Assembly (NCBI GenBank): GCA_015229045.1
Contig: JADGCJ010000064.1
Location: 1-17,829 of the forward strand
Direction: 5' to 3'
From: Magnetococcales bacterium
GTDB taxonomy: Bacteria; Pseudomonadota; Magnetococcia; Magnetococcales; DC0425bin3
Length of the DNA stretch: 17,829 nt
Part shown: one piece after another, positions 7,901 to 13,230 of the stretch
How the letters are laid out: the number at the start of each line of letters is the position of its first letter
How positions within the stretch are numbered: the first letter of the stretch is position 1
Program-made: the position numbers and the translations under genes
The notes under the pieces: generated by a model
The model's input: the letters and a program-made list of their open reading frames with translations, nothing else
The model's database searches: none
Told to the model about the DNA's origin: nothing

Positions 7901-8740
7901 CACGAGGCGGCGGATATCCTGGGCATTGCGCAGGAAGGCGCCGGTGTAGACCTTGAAGCCGACATCGCCGGATTCGACGTCACCCACCCCTTGCTCGGCG
8001 TTGGCGGTCTGGATGGTCTGGGCGATCTGGTCGAGGCTGATGCGAAATCCGGAGAGACGCTCGGGCATCACTTCGACGCGAATCTGTTCCGAGCGTCCGC
8101 CCACCACGAACCCCTGGCTGGTATCGGCAACCTCCTTGAGGCGTTGCAGCACGTCCATGGAGAGGACACGCAGCTCCGAGTCGTTCAAATCCTGCGACCA
8201 CAAGGTGAGGGTGAGCATCGGCACGTCATCGACGGCCATCGGTTTGATCATCGGGTCGGTCACCCCGGGCGGAACCTTGTCCATGTTGGACATGATCTTG
8301 TCCCGCAGCTTGACGATGGAGGCCTCCAGGTTTTGTCCGACGTGAAACTCCACCGTTACCATCGCCTCGCCGTGCGAGGTGGCGGAATAGACATGTTTCA
8401 CCCCGTGGATCTCGCTCATGATCCGTTCCAGGGGTTCGGTCACCAGGGTGGCCACCTGTTGCGACGAGGCCCCGGGATAACGCACAAAAATATCCACCAT
8501 GGGCACGGAAATCTGCGGATCTTCCTGACGCGGGGTGAGGATGAGTCCCATGATCCCCATCGCCAGACAGGCAAACAAGAAGAGCGGCGACAGGGGCGAA
8601 TGGATGAACGCCCTGGCCATCATGCCCGCTATCCCCAGGTTGTGATGGGGCGAAAACTGGGCCATGTCCTCGGAAGAGGGGCCACCCGGTCGTTCCCCGG
8701 GGGGTGATGGGGTCTTTTTGCGGTCGGAAGAGTCACTCAT
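4940..8740 (-). CDS. RND-family efflux permease (AcrB/HAE-like) with long acidic C-terminal tail
   Basis: 1266 residues. An inner-membrane proton-driven transporter with large periplasmic porter and docking domains. The first membrane helix is about residues 45-70, followed by the porter start (EDPQISVPMVDIFVRYPGAS). TM4 carries ILVDDAIVVVENIYRRW, with the proton-relay Asp pair at D449/D450. The TM10 counterpart of the AcrB relay Lys is Arg (IIVRNSILLVDF, R1007). The second porter half is at about 600-900. The membrane part ends near residue 1090; then follow about 170 residues rich in Glu, Pro, Ala and Ser with basic patches (EERVLKRIEEKNREKR; RRGIRLKPLAPK). Ordinary family members are about 1020-1100 long, so this tail is extra. 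The substrate is unknown: it is neither a typical CzcA nor a textbook drug pump by motif. The adaptor gene is 60 bp upstream; the next gene overlaps its stop by one base. No TolC-like outer membrane factor is in the window. Confidence 0.9.
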   Translation of the reverse strand: MSDSSDRKKTPSPPGERPGGPSSEDMAQFSPHHNLGIAGMMARAFIHSPLSPLFLFACLAMGIMGLILTPRQEDPQISVPMVDIFVRYPGASSQQVATLVTEPLERIMSEIHGVKHVYSATSHGEAMVTVEFHVGQNLEASIVKLRDKIMSNMDKVPPGVTDPMIKPMAVDDVPMLTLTLWSQDLNDSELRVLSMDVLQRLKEVADTSQGFVVGGRSEQIRVEVMPERLSGFRISLDQIAQTIQTANAEQGVGDVESGDVGFKVYTGAFLRNAQDIRRLVVGTHQGVPVYVGDVARVISGPEETKQIVQYYTGPAAKEKAVKADGSAAVTIAIAKKKGANGVTVAKDILAKVEELKGRLIPTNVNVSVTRNYGETANEKVNELLFKLCVATLAVTLLVWFSLGMRPALVTLIVIPVVIVMTVFAAWIMKYTIDRVSLFALIFSIGILVDDAIVVVENIYRRWLMEDTCCSVVSVDAVREVGNPTILATFTVIAALLPMGFVRGMMGPYMEPIPALGSVAMLFSLLAAFIFTPWLTQLIKPSLRTLHIHSEKEHSQTQKLERFYRTVIPALVDSKVKGYGFLLGMIAVFFACMLLFYTQDVAVKIMPLDNKPEFNVVVNMAEGTALPKTANLIQRMTELLRKEIPEITALQTYAGTASPFNFNGMVRHYYLRREPWQGDIQVQLKHKSERKRTSHQLAIVARHLLTPLADAAGAHIEVVEMPPGPPVLQSVVAEVTGPDAATRKAVTTRMTEFFKKAQFIVDSNNYMQAPFEIWRFEVDTEKAVRRGVSVDAINRNLSMAMGGARLGDVKRARVLEPTYIMIQVPLEIRAQITSLTDLPISTPAGSSIPLGELGRFVKDQQDPIIFHKDLRPVEFVTGEVEGALDAPIYAMLEVDRMLQGYTTPDGVKMTGYFMGPPESSSRSAFEWTGEWTVTYETFRDMGLAFGAALVLIYMLVVWEFGNFMLPAIIMAPIPLTLIGIVPGHWLMNAKFTATSMIGFIALAGIIVRNSILLVDFTQQEILKGVPVRDAVILACKARTRPILITAFALVAGSSVILTDFIFQGMAISLLFGVLISTLLTLLVIPLGCISAESAFVKPDPATVPPPGMPLIPSAEDFHEERVLKRIEEKNREKRLSKAKAFLERMNAPGKPAVKPTSEEESPAQTEEIPSRTRESAPDAATSATEPPASPPPTAEPVAARSSNTSPAVPSSEPEEKVGAAASAVPTSADPEQEPAPDSSDAPETDDSATGNAAQKRRGIRLKPLAPK

Positions 8741-8800
8741 GGGACGCAGGAATCCGTTCAGGTTGGCCCACCCCGGCTGATGACGGGGCAGGCATGACGG

Positions 8801-10006
8801 TTATGGGCTCGACGGGGTTTTGGCTCCGTCATCAGGGGTCGTGTTCAAGCCGGAGGCGAGATTGTTGGTCGGTGCGGCCAGAATGCGCTCGCCGCTTTGC
8901 AGGCCCGAGAGGACGCTGATGGTCTTGTCATCCACAAACCCACCCATGCGCACCATGCGCAGTTCGGCCTCGTTTTTCTGGTTGACGACCAGGACTCCAG
9001 GCAGGCTGCCACGCCACAACACCGCGCTCTTGGGGATCACCGGCAGGTTGGCATTGGGGGTGGTGACATCGGGGATGACCACCTCGGCGTACATGCCAGG
9101 GCCGCCGGGGGCATTCTTGGGCAGATCGAGCTTGACGGTGACCGTATGGCGCTGTGGATCGGCCATGGGGTAGACCTGGGAGACCCGGGTCTCGATGCGG
9201 GTGTCGCCCACGTCCAGTTTGGCCGGAATCACCATGTTTTTGTGGATGCCGGGCATGAGGCGGGCCGGCACGTCGATCTTGATCTGGAGATTGACCGTAT
9301 CGGCGAAGGTGAGGAGGGGCATGCCCGGCTGCACGGTATCGCCCACCTCCACCGATTTGCGGACGATCACCCCGTCGAAGGGGGCGCGGGAGAGGGCATC
9401 GCGCAGATGGGCGTCGATCTCTTCCAGCTGGGCCTTGGCCTGGTACCATTGGCTGCGCGCCTGATCGATCTGGGTGCCCTGGGCGAAGATCTGGCTGCGC
9501 CGGGTCAACTCCGAGCCGCCGCCGCCCACGGTATTGTCCATGGGCTTGGTGATCATGCGGTCCATCATCTTGCCCATGCCCATGCCCATCTGGTCGGCAT
9601 AATCCGGACCGGCGTAGACCTGGCGGCTGTATTGGACCCGGGCATTGCGCCAGGCGGACTGGGCATTGGCCATCCCCGCCTGAATGGCACGCCGTTTGGC
9701 CTGAAGATCGGCGTCATCCAGGGCGACGAGGACATCCCCTTTCTTGACCCAATCCCCCTCCACGCCGGCAATGAAATTGACCCGTCCGGGCATTTGTGCC
9801 GAGAACGAGACCTCTTTCAGGGGGACGACGGTTCCCCCCAGCGTGGTGGTGGTGCCGACCGTTCCGTTCTCCACCGTGACCACGGTCTGATTGCCCACCG
9901 GAATGCCGGTGGCGAACGCGGAGGGCGCCAACACAGGCCACACGGTCAGGAGCAGCGGCAGCATCGTCACGATGGGCACCGCGATTGATTGCCTGATTGA
10001 CTTCAT
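8801..10006 (-). CDS. Periplasmic adaptor (membrane fusion) protein for the RND permease
   Basis: 401 residues. The hydrophobic N-terminal segment (IAVPIVTMLPLLLTVWPVLA) is a signal or anchor. Then come a lipoyl half-domain (VPLKEVSFSAQMPGRVNFIAGVEGDWVKKGDVL), a helical hairpin (about 88-190), the second lipoyl half (SRAPFDGVIVRKSVEVGDTVQPG), a beta-barrel (LQIKIDVPARLMPGI) and a membrane-proximal domain (PKSAVLWRGSLPGVLV). Such proteins join the inner-membrane pump to an outer-membrane channel. The hairpin contains an unusual Met-rich stretch, QMGMGMGKMMDRM followed by ITKPM: seven Met between M140 and M156. The frame is open further upstream to 10267, but that would overlap the SCP2 gene and would put 87 non-signal residues before the hydrophobic segment, so I start at the ATG at 10006. 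It lies between the SCP2 gene (107 bp upstream) and the permease (60 bp downstream). Confidence 0.88.
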   Translation of the reverse strand: MKSIRQSIAVPIVTMLPLLLTVWPVLAPSAFATGIPVGNQTVVTVENGTVGTTTTLGGTVVPLKEVSFSAQMPGRVNFIAGVEGDWVKKGDVLVALDDADLQAKRRAIQAGMANAQSAWRNARVQYSRQVYAGPDYADQMGMGMGKMMDRMITKPMDNTVGGGGSELTRRSQIFAQGTQIDQARSQWYQAKAQLEEIDAHLRDALSRAPFDGVIVRKSVEVGDTVQPGMPLLTFADTVNLQIKIDVPARLMPGIHKNMVIPAKLDVGDTRIETRVSQVYPMADPQRHTVTVKLDLPKNAPGGPGMYAEVVIPDVTTPNANLPVIPKSAVLWRGSLPGVLVVNQKNEAELRMVRMGGFVDDKTISVLSGLQSGERILAAPTNNLASGLNTTPDDGAKTPSSP

Positions 10007-10065
10007 GGAAATCAGTTCCCCATTGCTGGTGTTTTCCGGCGGGCGCGTACGGCCCCGGTTTCCAT

Positions 10066-10100
10066 TCCCGTCGCGGGATGGTCCCGGCACACGTGCCCGG
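10066..10100 (-). other. Two hairpins between the SCP2 and adaptor genes
   Basis: TCCCG-TCG-CGGGA (10066-10078) is a perfect 5-bp stem, and an imperfect palindrome around CACACGTGCCCGG (10083-10100) forms a stem with one bulged G. No T run follows, so they more likely act on mRNA processing or stability, setting different levels for SCP2 and pump, than as terminators. Confidence 0.4.
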
Positions 10101-10113
10101 TTCCCCAGAGGGG

Positions 10114-10509
10114 TCAGACCCGACCCATCACGGAAAAACTCTTGATGAACGGCGCCGCCATCCGTGGATCCTTGATCATGGAGCCGTAGTCGCCCACCTT
10201 GAATTTGAGTTTGCGGGTGGTATAGGCCATGCCCAGACCCATCATGCCCAGCTCTTTCTGGATCCATTTTTCCCAGTTCTCTTTCGAGGCACGCAGATCC
10301 CAGTTCAGGGTTTCGCCGCTGTAGGCACCGGCCTTGACCACCTTGCCCTTCTTGACGTCGATGATGCCATGCGGATTGTCCTCACCGTCGAAACCGTAGG
10401 CAATGACGGAATTGAAGTCAATCTTCTCCAGGGCGCCTGCCAGATCCGGCTCCTTGTTCCACTCTTCCTGAAAACGCTTCATCCAGGCATCAGAAAACAG
10501 TTCAGCCAT
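10114..10509 (-). CDS. SCP-2 sterol-transfer family protein
   Basis: 131 residues without signal peptide, so probably cytoplasmic. The fold is recognisable from AYGFDGEDNPHGIIDVKKGK, then the family-typical YSGETLNWDLRASKENWEKW, a central helix (ELGMMGLGMAYTTRKL) and KFKVGDYGSMIKD near the end. The SCP2 fold has a hydrophobic tunnel that binds sterols, fatty acyl chains or other apolar molecules; bacterial members are often found without known ligand. GGAGGAG seven bases before the ATG at 10509 is a strong ribosome site. It is the first gene after the promoter at 10790-10818, with a long leader, and precedes the adaptor and RND genes on the same strand. A role in presenting an apolar substrate to the pump is inference. 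Confidence 0.82.
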   Translation of the reverse strand: MAELFSDAWMKRFQEEWNKEPDLAGALEKIDFNSVIAYGFDGEDNPHGIIDVKKGKVVKAGAYSGETLNWDLRASKENWEKWIQKELGMMGLGMAYTTRKLKFKVGDYGSMIKDPRMAAPFIKSFSVMGRV

Positions 10510-10697
10510 TTTTCAACTCCTCCCCACCATGATTTGAGTGACGACCACCCCCCGGGCCATCCGGCCGGGGCATGCCCACAGGCGAACGGACCAGGGGTTC
10601 ATGACAGCGACACAACCGGCCAAAACCCCCGAAGGTGCCCATGTGCAGACCATACGAACCCGCAGTTTACCCAATACCCAACCTCGATGCCACTCCC

Positions 10698-10725
10698 GTT
10701 GATGGATTCGTCAACAAGGTTAACG
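10698..10725 (-). promoter_or_regulatory. Mutually exclusive hairpins or operator in the leader
   Basis: Plus-strand order is GTTGATG-GATT-CGTCAAC-AAG-GTTAACG. The middle arm (10709-10715) can pair with either the left arm (10698-10704) or the right arm (10719-10725), each pairing covering six or seven positions with at most one mismatch or wobble. It could be an RNA switch in the leader or three half-sites for a DNA-binding regulator about 60-80 bp downstream of the transcription start. Confidence 0.35.
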
Positions 10726-10789
10726 TGTTCCGACTGTATCGTCGCTGCGGATGGCCCCTGTATTTTTTATATCGGCAAATAATTATATT

Positions 10790-10818
10790 ATCATAATCTG
10801 AAACACAAGCACTGGCAA
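10790..10818 (-). promoter_or_regulatory. Sigma70-type promoter for the SCP2-RND unit
   Basis: On the minus strand, TTGCCA (10813-10818) and TATGAT (10790-10795) are spaced 17 bp apart, each matching the consensus at 5 of 6 positions. Transcription would start near 10783. The -35 box begins 18 bp after the cytochrome stop codon, separating Block B from Block A. An alternative -10 (TATAAT) overlaps slightly downstream without a good -35. Confidence 0.6.
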
Positions 10819-10835
10819 GAGATTTATGCCGGGCA

Positions 10836-12182
10836 TCAATCCTGTTCACCTTCCGGATTGCCGACCCCTTCGGTCTCTTCCACGGGGGGAACGGGCTGAG
10901 GGGCGTGGAGCGGGCCGGAGGGTTGTCCCGCAACGGAGGTGGGTGCCAGCAGGGTGACATCCACCGGAAAGCGCGAAACATGATCCAGGACGCCTTGAAC
11001 GTACTCTCCGGTCAGGTCATGGAGCTGCAACTCCTTGAGCGGATGCAGCGCATGGCGTTGTTGATTGCGCATCATGTCATACTGTCGGACCATGTACTGG
11101 TAGTGCTGTCCCTGGATGCGGGGCAGAAGGGCGTTTCCATCCCCTTCCCCTTTCTGGCCGTGGCAGCGAACGCAATGCTCCTGATACAAATTTTTTCCCA
11201 GGACCGGATTGGTTCCCGCGCCCAGGCCATGGAAGGGAGACATGGGCAGACGGGCAATGTAGGCGACGACGTCAGCCATGGCCTGGTTGCCGCCAATGGT
11301 GCTGGACTGGGCATATTTGTACATGGTGGGGGATTCCCGACTTTTGGATGCCATGTCGAGCAGTTGCCTGAGCAACACCGGGGCATACTGCCCGGCGATT
11401 TGCGGATAGACGCCGTCGGTACTGCCCCAGCCATGCGCCTGATGACACTGATTTGCGCAGAGAGAGTCGTAGATATCTTTGCCTCTGACCGTACTTCCCG
11501 TCAGGTTGAACACATCCTCCCTGGGTTGTCCCTGACTCCAGCTGCCGAGGATCACTTCCATCAGAGGCTTGCCATAGTTGATGCTGTGGGGGTTGGTGAT
11601 TCTGGTTTCGAGACCCTCCCGGGCCTTTTTCCGGTACTCGAACTCCATGGCCTGCTTGTAATAGCCCTTGGCCCTGGTCCAGTTGCCGTTCCGGGTGTGG
11701 GCCACCCCCAGATTGAGCATGATGAACGGGTTTTTTGGATAGAGGCGCCACGCTTCTTCCAGGGCATTGATGGCCCCGGCATTATTTCCTTCCACCATGA
11801 GCCTGTTGGCCAGAGCCGCCAGCTCTTTGGCTTTTTTACTGGTGTCATCGGATTTTTTCCGGGGAGGCTCCTCTTTTTTGCCGACCGGGCGTTTTTTCTT
11901 GTCGCCGCCGGGGGGGGGCGTACCGGGATGGTCGCCTGGCGATTCCTTGTTCCGGGACTCTTCCGCTGAGGCTGCACCCTGTGGAAAAACACCCGGCGGG
12001 ATGGTTTTCGCGGGCCCGGGCTTGGATGCAGGCGGGGGCGAGGCGGGTTTGCAAGGTTCGTCGCTCAGCACGAACCCTCCCTGTTCGTTACCGCATTGGT
12101 ACAGGGTCTTGCCATGAACGGGACAGGAGCCAAGTCCGATCATCACGGACACCACGCCAACGCGCCAAACGCCTCCCCTCAT
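10836..12182 (-). CDS. DUF4124-like/TPR/diheme cytochrome c fusion with a CX3CH heme site
   Basis: 448 residues. The N-terminus is a signal peptide (VGVVSVMIGLGS) with Cys20, a possible but non-ideal lipobox (LGSC). Then come a DUF4124-like module (LYQCGNEQGGFVLSDEPC), a Pro/Lys-rich linker, a TPR pair (about 115-185: AINALEEAWRLYPKNPFIML, WTRAKGYYKQAM) and two cytochrome c domains resembling cytochrome c4. The first heme motif is C242-A-N-Q-C246-H247, three residues between the Cys instead of two; the second is canonical C337-V-R-C340-H341. Domain 1 has a plausible axial Met (SPTMYKYA). In domain 2 the usual Met region reads RHALHPLKELQLHD with no Met, so a His ligand is possible. It probably transfers electrons in the periplasm or at the outer leaflet. 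AAGGGAG precedes the ATG, which is 13 bp after the TerC stop, so it is the last gene of Block A. The Pro-rich C-terminal tail (after about 410) has no function I recognise. Confidence 0.82.
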   Translation of the reverse strand: MRGGVWRVGVVSVMIGLGSCPVHGKTLYQCGNEQGGFVLSDEPCKPASPPPASKPGPAKTIPPGVFPQGAASAEESRNKESPGDHPGTPPPGGDKKKRPVGKKEEPPRKKSDDTSKKAKELAALANRLMVEGNNAGAINALEEAWRLYPKNPFIMLNLGVAHTRNGNWTRAKGYYKQAMEFEYRKKAREGLETRITNPHSINYGKPLMEVILGSWSQGQPREDVFNLTGSTVRGKDIYDSLCANQCHQAHGWGSTDGVYPQIAGQYAPVLLRQLLDMASKSRESPTMYKYAQSSTIGGNQAMADVVAYIARLPMSPFHGLGAGTNPVLGKNLYQEHCVRCHGQKGEGDGNALLPRIQGQHYQYMVRQYDMMRNQQRHALHPLKELQLHDLTGEYVQGVLDHVSRFPVDVTLLAPTSVAGQPSGPLHAPQPVPPVEETEGVGNPEGEQD

Positions 12183-12195
12183 GCCTGGACTCCCT

Positions 12196-13200
12196 TCACT
12201 CTTTTTCCGGCCAGACGAACGACGCCAAAACCCCCAGGGTCAGGATCGTGATCACCACGAGCAGACTGGCATTGGGCGATATCTCCATGCCGGGCCAATG
12301 AAAAATGTGATTGGTGGCCGAAAGGGCCAGTTTGGCGGCGATGAAAAACAGCAAGGCGATCACTGCCTTGGCCAGATGCACCAGGTATTGGGTCAGGGTG
12401 GCAAGGACAAAGTAGAGCGAACGCAGTCCGAGAATGGCAAAAATCATTGCCGCATAGACCAAAAGCGGCTCGCGGGTGACGGCGATGACGGCCGGCACGG
12501 AGTCAAAGGCGAACATGACATCCGACGCCTCGATGGCCACCAGACACAATAGGGCCGGTGTTGCATAGAGGGCAGCGGAGCGGGTGACGCCGAGTGTCGG
12601 ATCGGCCTGTCGGGCATGGTCAACCTCTTTGCCGCTCAGGAAAAAGCGTCCGCCCGACAGGCGCGGAAAGACGGGCAGGATTTTTTCGGTCATGGTAACC
12701 GACCAATGGTGGGAGTAATCCTCGATCTCCTCTTCGGCTTGACCAGCCGTGAGCATTTTCCAGCCGCTCCAGGCGACGATGAGCGCAAAGAGATACTCCA
12801 CCCAGGAACCCATGGCGAAAAGAGAGCTGCCGATCACGACAAAGATGGCCCGGAACAGCAGAGCACCCACGATGCCCAGGTAAAGGATCCGGTGCTGCAA
12901 GGGGCCGCGAATGGCAAAACTGGCAAAAATGGCGATGAACACCATAAGGTTATCGACAGAAAGGGTTTTTTCCAGCACATATCCGGCCAGATAGAGGTTG
13001 GCCCACGTCGGGCCAAACTTCAGGTAGAGATAGACGTAGAAACCAAGGGCGATGCACACCCAGAATCCGGACCAGAGCAGCGCGCTGCGCAGGGTGATCT
13101 CTTGTTGCTGGCGACGGGCATGCAGGTCCAGGTAGAGCGATGCTGCAACCACGACGACGAAGATGATGATCGTTTCCAGGGGAAAGCCGAAGTGTTCCAA
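12196..13200 (-). CDS. TerC-family integral membrane protein
   Basis: 334 residues with about nine membrane helices. Family hallmarks are EKTLSVDNLMVF (E77, D83, N84) in the first half and IEASDVMFAFDSVPA (E224, D227, D233) in the second; these acidic residues lie in the membrane in TerC/Alx proteins, which are linked to manganese export, metal supply to exported proteins and tellurite resistance. The cytoplasmic loop at about 155-200 joins two repeated halves. The start is TTG at 13200 with TTGAGG about 7 bases upstream. It lies 30 bp after the kinase-like gene and 13 bp before the cytochrome gene, so it is the middle gene of a three-gene unit. No other ter genes are nearby, so tellurite resistance is unlikely to be its job; Mn2+ export is the better guess. 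Confidence 0.9.
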   Translation of the reverse strand: MEHFGFPLETIIIFVVVVAASLYLDLHARRQQQEITLRSALLWSGFWVCIALGFYVYLYLKFGPTWANLYLAGYVLEKTLSVDNLMVFIAIFASFAIRGPLQHRILYLGIVGALLFRAIFVVIGSSLFAMGSWVEYLFALIVAWSGWKMLTAGQAEEEIEDYSHHWSVTMTEKILPVFPRLSGGRFFLSGKEVDHARQADPTLGVTRSAALYATPALLCLVAIEASDVMFAFDSVPAVIAVTREPLLVYAAMIFAILGLRSLYFVLATLTQYLVHLAKAVIALLFFIAAKLALSATNHIFHWPGMEISPNASLLVVITILTLGVLASFVWPEKE

Positions 13201-13230
13201 GGGATTGCCTCAATAGTTCCTGTGTGGGTG

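Larger units (their letters stand above)
10510..10835 (-). promoter_or_regulatory. Promoter and roughly 270-nt structured leader of the SCP2-RND unit
   Basis: This 326-bp gap has no gene. It starts AT-rich (promoter part, 10760-10820) and becomes GC-rich towards SCP2. The leader contains alternative hairpins at 10698-10725 and a strong CCCCGG...CCGGGG stem near 10548-10570, about 40 bases before the SCP2 start. I do not recognise a known riboswitch. There is no terminator-like T run near either stem. Confidence 0.5.

Noticed and set aside
5792..8707. Plus-strand open frame of about 970 codons opposite the RND permease
   Set aside because: Its translation is His/Gly/Asp-rich without domains, it is fully antisense to a clear RND gene, and such frames arise from GC-rich codon bias.
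10007..10267. N-terminal extension of the adaptor up to 10267
   Set aside because: It would overlap the well-supported SCP2 gene and place 87 residues before the signal segment; the ATG at 10006 fits.
12196..13200. Tellurite-resistance island
   Set aside because: Only a TerC-family gene is present; no other ter genes or mobile elements surround it.
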